Origin: Euonymus europaeus
Taxonomy: Eukaryota > Streptophyta > Magnoliopsida > Celastrales > Celastraceae
Assembly (NCBI GenBank): GCA_963580455.1
Contig: OY756968.1
Span: 20,553,996-20,617,995, forward strand
Direction of reading: 5' to 3'
Length of the DNA stretch: 64,000 nucleotides
Position numbers and translations under genes: made by a program
Shown here: in pieces, positions 34,671 to 46,080 of the stretch
Numbering within the stretch: the first letter of the stretch is position 1
How the letters are laid out: every line of letters starts with the position of its first letter
The notes under the pieces: generated by a model
Told to the model about the DNA's origin: nothing
The model's input: only the letters and a program-made list of their open reading frames with translations
The model's database searches: none

Positions 34671-34962
34671 CAGTCCTCTCACAAGGGCAGAACTCCTCTT
34701 CCATGAACTAGGAACCCCAAGGCAACATTTAGGTTATACTAGGAACCCCAAGGCAACATTTAGGTTATGCTTGGGAGAGGTATTGAGAGGGGTGGGGTTG
34801 GATAGGGAGAGGTTGAGTTGAGAGGGGTTCATAAAAGTGAACCCTTATTTAATATAGGAGGGTTCCTAATCTTTCATAAAACCTCCCCAAGCAAGGCGTT
34901 AGTCTTGCAGTCCTCTCCCAAGGGCAGAAGTCCCCTTTCATGAACTAGGAACCCCAAGGCAA
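34671..34962. mobile_element. MITE-like insertion between 55-bp direct repeats
   Basis: A 55-bp segment (CAGTCCTCTC ... CCAAGGCAA) occurs at 34671-34725 and again, slightly diverged, at 34908-34962. Between them lies a stretch with inverted ends, GCTTGGGAGAGG (34769-34780) against CCTCCCCAAGC (34882-34892), and a 31-bp tandem duplication (34708-34738, 34739-34769). It is in an intron of the kinase pseudogene. A small non-autonomous DNA element is likely; the superfamily is unclear. Confidence 0.5.
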
Positions 34963-35454
34963 TAATATCTTCAATCATGTGATACGTAATCCAATGAGTA
35001 TCACACTTTTTGCCAGCCCCATGAAGTCCTAACACTGAATAAATTATAAAAACAAAAAAGATGTTGAAAGTCTGAAACCCAAAAGTAATACTTTTTAGAC
35101 TAAACAACAAACACTCGCCGACCTTAAACGAATTGAAAAAAAGTAAACCCATAAAAGCCGAAAAAGACCAACATATGCACTTTCTAACCTTCAGAAAAGC
35201 CATCTCGCATCTTCCTTGTCCTTCTCTTACGAATAAATGAGAATGCCCAACGCAACCAGCACAATTATCGCTCCTAACACTGTCCCCACTGTTAGCCCCG
35301 CAATAGTCTCTGATGGCAGTCTGCCTTTTGATAGGTGCGGCGGCGCCGTTGTCTTATGTGTCGTATTAGTAAACGGCGCGTTTGTTTCAGGCGGAGACGT
35401 AGAGGAAAAGGAATTGTTGGTAGTCTCCGTAATCGGCGGAGGAGAAGACGACAT

Positions 35455-36889
35455 TGCAGTAGAAAGACAAAAACTATAGGCAAGAATCGAGGATGCAATA
35501 AATTGTCGGAATGATAATTTAACCGTGAAGCTGAAAAAGGAAATAATTTTCACGTAATCAATCACACAGTGTGTCAATGGCGGCTCAACAGTCAGAAATA
35601 AACAAAGAGTGATGTGGATCAGTGGACCCCAGCAGGTGACAATGAAATTCGTCTTCGGAATGAAAACAATGTTGTTTATATTTATGATGATATAAACAGC
35701 ATGATAAATAAAAGTGTACTGTATTATTAGTATTATTAGGATAATCATTATTCCGTCTCTTCATATGAAAAATTATTACACTCAAAATATGAAGAAAAAA
35801 AATTGTTTAAAAAAATTATTCGGATAAATAATATACATGTCTATTAAACATGAGTATTTATTATTCATATATTTTAATTATTCTTATAATCATTACATCC
35901 TTATCAAACACATCCTTAACAGTAACATGTTTTTCCTTGGCTAAAATATGTCTGAGTGGCGAAGTTGGAACAAAAACAAAAATTTGATTATTAAGTTAAA
36001 AGGTTTGATTTTTGGATGATAAAAATGGAACATGAGCAATTTGGAGTGATCACATGTTCTATTAATAGTCTGTTTCCATCCTAGTAATTAATTTTAACTA
36101 ATTACAATACTAATTAGTAAGTCACTCCATTTACTCGATCATAATTATATTATGTCCAACAATTGGAATATAAATGGTGGCGTAGTCACCTAGAAGAAGA
36201 AAAAACTAGACAGACTTTAATAGAGCGGTTTCAGGAACGAGTTTAACAAGCCTTTATCACGCTTATTAACAAGCTCTCAGCTCTCATCCAAGAAGTAAGG
36301 ATGGGGCAGCAATTCCCAATTGCTGGAATTGATGCAATTCCCGTCCAAAATCATATTAATTCATGGTATAAAATGTGTTATTGATTATGTTTGGTGCTCA
36401 TAATGTGACCATACAATAGATTTTGAGTAAAATGTACTTTTTATCACAAAAAATATTAGATGAATTCTTATTTTCGTTATAATGACTAACAAAAATGACA
36501 ATATAAATGGATAGTAATAGTAATAATAATATCACCATAAATAATATATATTTTGGATTCCAAATAAATTAATTGTATATCTTTGTGTTTTATTGGTGAT
36601 CGATCAGATCAAAATGATGCCATTTTACTTAAACATATATCTGCATTAAATATGATCGCAAATATATATGAGACAATTCATGTGGTTGTAGAAAACAGTT
36701 GGCCATGTAAAAGAATCACATGCGGTCAGGGGTGGACTCAGGATTCGAATCAAGGTGCGGACAAACAAGTAACGGGATCTATCCCCAAATTTTTTTTGGA
36801 TATTATTAAAAAATATAGTGATCATATAAATATTAAAAACCATATATATAAATTGTTTTACGGCTAGAATTGCAATCTACAAATTTTCA
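35455..36889. other. Upstream flank of the kinase pseudogene, intergenic
   Basis: The first ~300 bp may be its former promoter and leader; the upstream frame stays open to 35748, but the ATG at 35454 best fits the family. The rest is AT-rich with no recognisable gene. Confidence 0.4.
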
Positions 36890-37930
36890 TATTTTGAAAA
36901 TATTGTATAATAACTTCATTAGAAATTTGAGCAAACACTTCTTTCTTAATGTATGTAACTCAACAATCATTGTGTCACTCATCTCCCATTTGATTTTGTA
37001 ATCACTTCTTCACAATCCTCATAGTTGAAAATGCTCTCTCCATTGTTGCAGTTTCAACAGGTGAAGTGAAGGCTAGTGTTATAAGTCTATACACAAGCGG
37101 ATAAACAAAATTATTTCTTGTTGCAACCATCTTCTCTACAATATCAGTAATCCCATGAACACTTGCAAATCCATTATTATTGTGCATATCAAGTATGTAA
37201 ATTTCCAACTGATTATCAAGAATCACAAGATCCACTCCAGAGAAATCAAAAGGGTATAATTGAGCAAAGCGAAGTAACTTTTCTTTGTTGAAAGAAGAAA
37301 ATGAGTCATTTGGATTGAGAACTACCAAACAAAGAAGTAACTCAATGGTTGTTTCAAAAAAACGGTCATTCAATTCCATGAGTTGTAAATCTACTATAAT
37401 ATTGAACAACTCAACACGATAGTGGTACAAGTTTGTCTTTTCTTCGACTCTTCGCTTTGGGCGTCCACAAGTTTTAAAGTTGTCATCCATAGTTGGAATA
37501 TCAACTCTCAATTTAATGCAAAATGATGAAATCTCATACAACAACGAATCCCATGCATTATTTTCTTCCCTCATCATTTGCAGCCTTTGCTTAACCACCC
37601 CCACTAACCTCATAGCATTCTATATGTCTTGGTCTTTTATTTACAAAGCCTGTGATAAATCATTTGTTATACCTAAAATATTTATCATCACATGCATGCT
37701 GAGTATAAAGTCAAAAGACTACATAACATCCATCAAGAGACTGGCTTTCACTGCTTGTAAGTAATTTACCCCATCTTGGATAACAATGTCAAGTACTTCA
37801 AGAAAAAGACCTCTTCTTCACAAATGTAACAATAAAGTTTGCGAACGTGTATATTTCACCCTCATTGATGAGTTCTTTCATTCAAGGGGCATCCTCTTTT
37901 CTTATCGATCCTTGGATAGCTATTCTCTAA
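36890..37930 (-). pseudogene. hAT-type transposase remnant (C-terminal half)
   Basis: The longest open part (37613-37002) encodes MRLVGVVKQRLQMMREENN and later ends in the hAT dimerisation region with ATMERAFSTMRIVKK. Upstream, in-frame fragments such as SFDFILSMHVMINILGITND carry stops. Downstream a recognisable but stop-ridden tail (QMGDE, DC, YIKKEVF) runs to about 36890. The family is that of the zinc-finger MYM-like hAT transposases common in plants. The N-terminal part is missing, and a Harbinger element lies 200 bp away on that side. Not functional. Confidence 0.8.
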
Positions 37931-38842
37931 AATCACAGTTAATATAATATTTGAGAATTGTAGTTTTGAATCCAGTACAAGTAAGAAAATTGATTTTAAC
38001 ATACCTAGTTATCAACTAAAATAAAATCCACTAACATCAGTTTATCATGCATTGTAGGATTTATGGAGTCCTATACTTTTGTGACACGCTCTAGCATTTT
38101 GTAGCCTCACTATCTGGCTTGTAATTCTTGTAAGGGCTTCTCCAACAGAATATGGATATGAGGTCGCAAACGCATAACAGACGATATGCATCCGAAATCT
38201 GCATTTTGTCGAAGCCAACAGAGGCCGCAAATTTGCGACCCCAGAATCAGTTCCCAAATTTGCGACTTCCACTAGGTCTGAGAGAAGAGTCGCAAATGGA
38301 TGCGCGAAGATCTTCCCGTTGCCCAACGGCAATGCACAGTACCTAGTAAGCTGATCCCCTTTATATTGTTCACCCTCTCCGCATAGATCGAGCAACGATT
38401 CGATTTGAGATTGGAAACCCTTTTCCATCGCTGCTGCACAAGATCATTCTCTTTAAGGTATGATCCTTCAATTGAAGGCCTAACCATAATTTCTACCAAT
38501 TAATCTATTGATTTTACCTTGTTTGCTGCCAATTGATGTTGAACTATGTGTAATATGTAAATTTTCTGCAAATTTGTCTGTCTTTGCAAGCTTTTGATAG
38601 TTGATAGTTTGCTTGATTGTTGGTTTTGTCTCTCTTCTATCGATTCTGTGATGTTCTAGAAGATTTCACGTGTTTTAGTTGCCCGTGTTACTTAATGGTT
38701 ATACTGATGGTAATTAAATGAACTTGTTTTTTGTGAACTTGTATTTTGTTATGAGAAAAATGAGTGATCCGAAGGTTCCTGCTATTACCACGGCTCGATA
38801 TGCCTTTTAATCTTGATTTTGCTTCATGGAAAATTTTTAACA

Positions 38843-39088
38843 ATATATGTAGATGTACTTAATATATATATACCAGTTTTAAGATCTCTGTGATACTTCT
38901 TCTTGTTTCTTTGTTAGCTTTGAGTAGTTTGGTTCAACTTGTTCTCCCTAGGTTAGACCTTTTATATATATGTAGATGTATTGAATATATATGTACCAGT
39001 TTTAAGATCTTTGTGATAATTCTTGTTTCTTTGTTAACTTTGTGTAGCTTGGTCCAACTTGTTCTCCCTAGGTTTAATCTTTTATGAT
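38843..39088. repeat. 123-bp tandem duplication
   Basis: Two diverged copies start at 38843 and 38966. Shared blocks include ACCAGTTTTAAGATCT and CAACTTGTTCTCCCTAGG. It lies upstream of the Myb-like ORF of the Harbinger element. Confidence 0.85.
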
Positions 39089-39505
39089 GTTTGTCCTTGA
39101 TTCATTGGCTGACATGATAATTCATAGTGTTGTGTTTAATTTCCAATTGGAAACATTGAAGACTAAGATTGAGAGGCAATGTTTATTCAGATTTCATTTA
39201 CGATCACTGGCGATATTGGATTTGTTAGTTCAAGCCAACTGATAAAAGTGAGCATATATCACTTTCTGCTAGAAAATTCGATGAGATGGTGGGTTCTCCA
39301 TTTGTTGTCTTGTTATTCTAAATAGCTAGTTTAGGTTCTCTTATATATACATGACATGACTATGTAGTTTGAAAATTCATTGTCCCATCAATTGCCCTGT
39401 TTTGTTTTATTATAAAATAACAATATACACTTGCTATTCATTAATCAAGTAATCTGTTAATTACTTGTGCTATTTTGAGTATAATTTTATTTACTTTTTG
39501 TAGTC

Positions 39506-40470
39506 ATGGATCCCATGTATGAGTCATATGCGTTGTTGCTTATGAGCGATGAGGTTGGAGTTGATCTCGAGGATGACCATATTGAGTCATCCGATGTTCC
39601 TCCCATTAGAAGAGGTAGTCAAAGGTCCAAGAATTTCTCAACTAATGATGATAAGTTATTAGTGTCCGATTGGCTCAATACTAGTAAGGATGTGACTCAA
39701 GGGAATGCTCAAAATTCCTATCGATATTGGCGAAGAATTCATGAATACTTCAACACACATGGAGGACCTCGCACCTAAGCATCCCTCAAACAATGATGGA
39801 ATGACATTAACAAAAAGTGTCAAAAGTTCTCTAGATTTTTAAGCCAAAACGAAGGGAGACATCCTAGCGGACAAACCGAGTGAAGAATGGTAAGCATCTT
39901 CCCATTATTATCTTTTTCTGCATTTTTACGTTCTTGATTGGTTACTTGTATTTATGTGGTACTCTTTACAGTTGGATGAGGCAAAGGGTACGTACACTGA
40001 CTTAGAGAATAAACCTTTCCTACTTGAGCATTGTTGGGTTCTGCTAAAGGATGAAGCGAAATGACAAGATACTCTATCCAACAAGAGTCATTGGCATCTA
40101 GTGTCTCTCATGAATCACCCAATGTTGGAGACGATGATGTACGCTCAACCAAGCAAGAGTGACCAATAAGCACAAAGGCCGCAAAGAAAATGGCTACAAG
40201 TGGATCTAAGAGGTCATTCTCTGATGAGGTTTTGCAAGAAAAAATCTCGGTTGAACGCGCCAAATATGAACAATGTGAAAGAACGATATTAGAACAACAA
40301 AGAGACCGCGAAATAAAATAAAAGGAGATGGGGAGGAATTGGGAGATTGAAGTTATGTCCAAAGACCTTCGAGGGATGGATTCAATGGTGGTTGAGTACT
40401 GGAAGAATGCAAAAATTGAAATCATGACCAAGAAGGGTTATAATTTTTTATGTATTGAAATGCTTACCCA
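39506..40470 (+). pseudogene. Harbinger Myb/SANT-like ORF with premature stops
   Basis: ATG 39506 opens a frame with a trihelix/SANT-like domain: FSTNDDKLLVSDWLNTSKDV and SYRYWRRIHEYF. In PIF/Harbinger elements this second protein binds DNA and helps the transposase. The frame is interrupted by TAA (39776) and TGA (39794, 39881), but the coding sense continues (INKKCQKFSRFLSQNEGRHP). After an apparent intron (donor near 39889, acceptor near 39971), exon 2 reads LENKPFLLEHCWVLLKDEAK, then TGA (40062) where tryptophan is expected. The C-terminal coiled region (EKISVERAKYEQCERTILEQ) follows in another frame. Confidence 0.75.
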
Positions 40471-40489
40471 ATGCTTGTGTTGTGTGCTT

Positions 40490-40610
40490 TTTAATTATGT
40501 TATTTGTACTATTTTTTTAATTATGTTATTTGTACTACTTTTTTTATTATGTCATTTGTACTAATTTTTTAATTATGTTATTTGTACTACTTTTTTAATT
40601 ATGTTACTTC
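40490..40610. repeat. ~27-bp AT-rich tandem repeat
   Basis: About five imperfect copies of TTTTAATTATGTTATTTGTA with an ACTA/ACTAC ending, downstream of the Myb-like ORF. Confidence 0.85.
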
Positions 40611-40679
40611 TTCCGACTTTGTTCAATGGTCATACAATAAAGGAATAATAAAGTAAAGCATCTCTACAATAGAATCGAA

Positions 40680-40832
40680 GACGTAAAGCAATTCTGACAA
40701 AGAGGCAGAGTAAATCACTATAAGCCACAAGACATAAAGCAATTCTGACAAAGAGATAAAGTAAATCACTACAAGCCACAAGACATAAAGAAATTCTGAC
40801 AAAGAGGTAAAGTAAATCACTACAATCCACAA
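40680..40832. repeat. 51-bp minisatellite, three copies
   Basis: Units 40680-40730, 40731-40781 and 40782-40832 share AAAGCAATTCTGACAAAGAG and GTAAATCACTA. They lie between the two convergent ORFs of the Harbinger element, after the transposase stop. Confidence 0.95.
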
Positions 40833-40995
40833 AAATTAAAGTAACTATCACAAACTAGAATCATTGTTGAGAAAATTGCGGTTACATTTAGCAGATGTAA
40901 CAAGCCTATAAACCTCTAAGGTCCTCCTTAGTGGACGAGTTATAGTATCGTGAGGATTTTTATAGATCAACCCACAAACTGTAAGGGAGATAGAA

Positions 40996-42288
40996 TCAAT
41001 TTGATGACCCTAAACGAGCCCACAAATGCTCTATAAGATCATCTTTCAATTGTGAATGAGTTGAAGCATCTCTGATTTGGCGATGTGTTTGGATGAAACT
41101 TACAAACTCATTAAAATGAGTATATGACATTGTCGGTGGAGAAGTGAGTCCATAAAAGTCTGTGTTCTTAGATCCATCGGTTTCCTCAACAATCATATTA
41201 TGTAATATTATGCAAGCTTTCATAATATCATCAAGCGTATCGACATCTCAAAATTTTGTCAGTCCTCGAGTGATAGCAAAACGTGCTTGCAACACACCAA
41301 AAGCACGTTCCACGTCCTTCCGAACAACTTCTTGCATCTTAGTAAAGTGTTTTTGTTTAGGGCCTTGTGGGCATGGAATAGTTTTGACAAACCTAGACCA
41401 GTAAGGATATATTCCATATGCAAGATAATATCTCATATTGTAGTGATGATTATTAACAGTGTAGTATGCTTTAGGAGCATTTCCATTGGCCAGTGCCCCA
41501 AATATAGGAGATTTTTGTAACACATTTATGTCATTTAGGAAGCCATGCATTTCATAAAATGCATGCCAAATCCAAAGATCTTTAGAAGCCACAACTTCTA
41601 AAATAATGGTCGGAGCATGACAATGATCGATGTACATCCCCTGTCAGGCAGTAGGACAATTCCTTCATTTCCAAAGCATACAATCAATCCTTCCAAGCAT
41701 ACCTAAAAATCCACATTCCTCATTCTGAGCTAATAGACGATATATATCATTTTGATCGGGCGCCCTCTGATAGCGTTCACAAAAAAATGCTACAACTCCT
41801 CTCACAAAATGTCTTAGACTATCAATCGCAGTACTCTTGCCGATCTGCATGTACTCATCTAAAGAATCAGCTTGAGACCCGTACGTGAGGATCCTAATCG
41901 CCCCTGTAATCTTTTGAAAGGGATAGAGACCTAAAACTCCAGCTGCATTTCGTTTCTGGAGAAAATAAGCATCATTCGTAACTACACCATTTGCAATGTG
42001 GAGAAAAAGATTTCAACTTATTCGAAATTTTCTTCTAAATAGACCTTCGAGGTAAACCGAATTTGAACTGAAGTAGTCATTCCAGAGTCTGGAGTGGCCG
42101 TCAGCATGATTACGATGAACTATTCTATGTCCAAGAATGGAACCTTGATGACTAGTTCGTCTCCTCCCACTAGCTTGTTGATCATCTGTCTCTCGTGCTG
42201 AAAAAAGTTGCTCCAACTCATCTTCGAAGTCAGAGTTGAAGCTAAGAAATTCCCTCAAAATTTCAGAACTCGAACTTGGATGATCCAT
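40996..42288 (-). pseudogene. PIF/Harbinger transposase, one frame with four TGA codons
   Basis: From ATG 42288 (MDHPSSSSEILREFL) to the stop at 40996 the same reading frame spans 430 codons, the usual size. The DDE catalytic residues are present: GRIDCMLWK, LNDINVL and KDVERAFGVLQARF. No frameshift is seen. Four internal stops are all TGA: 42013 (RIS*NLFL), 41665 (LWK*RNC), 41644 (PTA*QGM) and 41248 (TKF*DVD). In the family the last three positions are normally tryptophan and the first arginine, so each fits a single C-to-T change on one or the other strand. The product would excise and insert the element; this copy should be dead. Confidence 0.88.
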
Positions 42289-42514
42289 GGATTTGTTTGA
42301 TAATCGACTTTTTTTTGTGTGAATTGTTTGATGAAATGAATGAGAGACTAAACAATTTATTGAAATAAAGTATATGTACAAAAAAAATGCAAACCCAATA
42401 TACATACCCATTGTTGGAATCAAAAAATTAAAGTTAGTATGCAAAGCACTATTCAAGGTATGCAAATGAAAATATGCATACCCAAAATCCATATTGTTGT
42501 TGGAGTTGCCCTAA

Positions 42515-43599
42515 TGGTGTGTAACACATGGCGTGTTAAAGTACTTCCATACAAATTATAAAGCCTTAATGCTTGATAGATCCCTGAAAATAATCTTGTG
42601 ATTCACTAAGGACACTCATTAATCTTATAGCCCAATAGGTCCATTGGTCCATAAAATTTATCCAATTAAGTCCATAATTAATTAATTATATCTTTTAAAC
42701 TCAAAAAATTAACATTGCTTGCATTTATTTCAACGGAAATCTTCTTTTTCTTTTTTTAACATTGAAAACACATTTCCATTAAAACTTGAATGCAATAAAT
42801 TTTTATTACATTATATCATTCTCCATCCAAAAGTTGTACAGGTTTTCTCTTGACTAACGAATATGTTAAAATTAATGTTAAAAAATCACGCTTGCATAAT
42901 CATGTTAATATAATGGTGGCTTAAAATTCAAATAATTCATTAGAAGACGAAAAGAACAGCTCAGGACCAAGCTAACCTAAAATATTCTTCAGCAATTAAT
43001 ACAACCATCACAATACCCAAAATACAAAACAATTAGATTAATTCAATCAAAATAATTAACCCTAAACAATTAGATTAATTCACATGCTTCTTGTGCAACA
43101 TTTTGTCTTATGCATACGTTGTCAAATTAGAAAAAAAATAGTAATTTTTAAAAAAATGATACTTGATAACCATCACAAATAAATAAATAAAAAATAATTA
43201 TTTAGAGATGAGCGGGGTCAGAGAGAGGGGAGAGATGAATTTTTAGGGTATTTTAATTTTTTAAAATTGATGAAGGGTATTTTAAAGAAATTAAGAAAAT
43301 TATATGGATCTAGTGGTATACTTGATTGAGTCATGGACTTAGTGGTGTATCAATTTACAAGGAGGGACCTATTAGTATTATGCCCAGTTATAAATTGGCA
43401 AATCTACTTCTATATTAAGTAAAAAAATAATATGTGAATTAAAAAAAGTATCATTTAGAATATTATAGGTCCTCAAAAACCTCATTATATGCAATATTTT
43501 TTGTATATAATGTTTGCTCTTTCGTTAGACTTTTTTTTAAAACTTTTAGGCTTTTATGCATAAACACACGTGATAAAGCTAACTGAGAATCGTTGTCCC
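42515..43599. other. Intergenic, AT-rich
   Basis: No gene is visible. Text around 42610-42680 ('aataggtcc', 'taagtccat') reappears loosely in reverse complement around 43320-43385, so a degraded foldback element is possible. Confidence 0.35.
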
Positions 43600-44120
43600 T
43601 TACCAAGAATGTTAGCCAACAAATATAGAAACTAAAAATGCAAAAAAATAAAAAATAATAACAACACCAAGATATTTTACGAGGAAAAATCTCGAGTCTA
43701 TGAGCGACCAACCTTGAGAAATAATCCACTAATAATGAATCAGGAGTACAACCCTATCTTCAACCTAAAGATATTGCTCATACATCCTATTCAGTATTTG
43801 CGTCAACCTCACTCAACCCAACAAGGTTAGGACTGCTTTTGGAATCCCCAAAAGACTTCACAAACAAGGAATCACCTCCTTCTCACCAAGAACACAAATG
43901 AACCTCTATGAAGAGTCACTACTCATAACATAAATACCTCACTACAACTCTCTCTTTACTCTCACACTCAAAATCTCACACCAAGAGATAGACTAAAATG
44001 AGAGAATCTAGCAATACATGGAAGCAAAAACAAATGGCCAGCTTTTCTGCATGAAGCTTTCTTAACCTCATTCATTGAAAGTCATCCCTTTTATAGAGTT
44101 GCACTCTTCTTGATTGTACC
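43600..44120 (-). mobile_element. Possible LTR relic
   Basis: On the minus strand a TATA-like CTATAAAAGGGATGAC (near 44085-44100) is followed by sequence ending in 'ccttggtg' and 'atttttagtttctatatttg', the arrangement of a copia-type LTR. No partner LTR, primer site or target duplication was found. Confidence 0.35.
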
Positions 44121-44929
44121 TTGTTAATATCATGACAATATAGAAATCCTGAAAAACCAATTAAGAGTAAAACAAAAGACCTAACACATATAGGATAAAA
44201 CTTATCTCCATACGGCACAATCACTATACACGATACACACACTTATCCACTAAGTGTTGTATTTTGATACACACACCTATCCACTAAGTGTTGTATTTTA
44301 ATTAAAAATCCATTCACACAGCACATTACTTTATTGTCCTTTTCTTCATTAATAAAATGTTATTATCAATTAAAATAAACACACTCGCTTTAATCACTTC
44401 ACACGTAAGCTAAGTACGTACGTTCCCCATGCATTAACACATGTGATTTTAACAAATCTCATGAAACCTGTTATGAGACAGCTTACCTAAGGTTACTTGA
44501 GCAATACTTATCCCATCACACAATTTTCATAACAACCAATGAAATACAAACCAACACTAACCATGTTAAAAGATTGGTTTCGCAAGATAGATCAACTTAA
44601 GAAAGTTGTTGTCTTTGACTTTTGTTTATTTTCATGACATAAGACAATCATAATAGAAATTGTCTTCTTTTTATTTTGAATGTTCCCTTTGGTTCAGCAG
44701 CTGTCATTACTATTCTTGGAATGTATACTCTGCTATCTATATGGCTTCCTGAAATAATATTGGCTTCTATCACCTAACCTTGTAATGATAAATCTTGTGT
44801 CATTGCAAATACCGTTGTTTTGGTTTAAATTTCCTAAGAGCATAACAAGCCAGTTGATTTTCAACTATAACTCATGATTAGGCACGCCATTGAGTGTCAA
44901 AGAATTTAGAAAATCAATTGGATAGAGAA
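44121..44929. other. Intergenic, no gene seen
   Basis: AT-rich. It includes a tandem duplication of CTATCCACTAAGTGTTGTAT around 44240-44300. Confidence 0.4.
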
Positions 44930-46080
44930 CATCAATCGTCAGATGTCTTATGATTATTTGATATAGAATCAAAGCTAAGATATGTATTTTGCTCTATTGG
45001 AATCAATGATAGAATGTAGCTATTCAATTCATCAATAGTTGCGTTTGTCCCTATTATATTAGCTAATTCTGACAAGTATTCCATATCAGAGTAGAAAGAT
45101 GACAAGTCATTAGACTTCAAATGTTATACCTTATAAATCTCCTGCTTTAGAAAAGACTTAAAGATTTTCTATTATGTTAATTCAAGTTGGATACTCTTCT
45201 TCATCATTCATTTTTACTGATTCAACTTTTAGCCATTCAAAAAATGATTCCAATTCAATTCTTTCATTGTCATTTAAGCTTAATGCAGATAATCTCATAT
45301 TTGTATGCAAATGAAATATTTTGCAATGTTTCCATAATTTGGATATGACAATGCATACATTGACTGTGTCAAATCTAAAACCTTTGGCAATAACAGGTAA
45401 TATTTTTTGGAAGTCACCTCCTAGTAGAACAAGTTTTCCTCCAAAAGGTACATATATCTTCTGATTCAATGTCACAAAAATAGATAATTTAAAGGCCTAT
45501 CCAATGCATCAAAGCAATTTCGGTGAGCCATAGGTTCTTCATCCCAAAATATTAGACTTGTTTTCTCCAACAAATCAATAAGTTGTGTTCCTTTCTTGAT
45601 ATGACATGTTGAGTGATCTTGTATATCTAAAGAAATTTTGAACATTGAATGAGATGTTCCTGTCTCCAGGGAGTAATAGAGAAGCAATTCTAGATGAAGC
45701 TATAGTAAGAACAACATTCCCTGTGATCTTAACCGAATGATGATAACTTCATCCAAAAAAGTTTTCCTAGTATCTCCATGACCATGAATGAAAAACAATT
45801 TTGATACAGAGTTTAAAACAAATGAGAGAATAATATCATAAATATTTCTTTGTTCATTGTTCAACTTCTGCTCCATTTGTTAAGCATTAGGTACAACTTA
45901 CTACATATCATAGTCAAGCTTGTCTCTTAACAAAGTATTGTTCGATTGTTGAATCAATCTATTTGAAAGTGTAGCGAAATTGTGCTCAGCAAGAATGAAT
46001 CAATTTTTTAGTAACAGTGCATCAACTTCAAGGAATAATTGTTCTCTAACATGAGAGAGGGATATGGTTGAGGCATTCAT
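44930..46080 (-). pseudogene. Helitron Rep/Hel helicase remnant (PIF1-like part)
   Basis: Minus-strand fragments in several frames follow the PIF1-type helicase of plant Helitrons: NEQRNIYDIILSFVLNSVSK (about 45860), a mutated Walker A (GHGDTRKTFLDE for GxGGTGKT), STCHIKKGTQLIDLL, a Walker B-like LIFWDEEPMAHRNCFDALDR (about 45540), VPFGGKLVLLGGDFQKILPV (about 45420), and a tail with LNSYILSLI. Stops and shifts separate them, so it is not functional. No Helitron ends are identified nearby. Confidence 0.82.

Larger units (their letters stand above)
30262..35454 (-). pseudogene. PERK-type proline-rich receptor-like kinase, disabled
   Basis: Exon-like blocks on the minus strand are: 35454-35231 (serine/proline/threonine-rich outside part, then membrane span TIAGLTVGTVLGAIIVLVAL), 34333-33919, 32361-32275, 32206-32136, 31592-31516, 31358-31211, 30804-30643 and 30436-30262, ending ESQELG-stop. 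The order and the C-terminal NEGITPGQNTVF block match plant PERK kinases, which sense cell-wall state at the plasma membrane. Lesions: [13 protein letters not shown] joins [15 protein letters not shown] at 34088 with a shift, so the glycine loop and ATP-binding lysine are gone; the catalytic loop reads HRNVNAAN, not HRDxKxxN; donors after 32275 (GG) and 32136 (AT) are not GT; the exon at 30436 has one extra A; the juxtamembrane RKRRTRK stretch is out of frame. DFG and APE remain. Retained introns show it is a decayed gene, not a retrocopy. Confidence 0.88.
38134..42511. mobile_element. PIF/Harbinger DNA transposon, 4,378 bp, with both ORFs
   Basis: Terminal inverted repeats are GGGC-TT-CTCCAACA on the left (38134 onward) and GGGC-AA-CTCCAACA on the right in reverse complement (up to 42511), both followed by ATATGGAT. 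A 3-bp TAA duplication flanks it (38131-38133 and 42512-42514), as expected for this superfamily. Inside are a Myb-like ORF (+) and a DDE transposase ORF (-), in convergent orientation, each carrying premature stops. It sits beside a hAT remnant. Confidence 0.93.

Noticed and set aside
38045..38428. 127-codon minus-strand ORF
   Set aside because: It crosses the left end and target duplication of the Harbinger element, so it joins unrelated sequences.
40490..40832. Regularly spaced repeats as a CRISPR-like array
   Set aside because: The repeats are directly abutting minisatellites without unique spacers, in a plant nuclear context.
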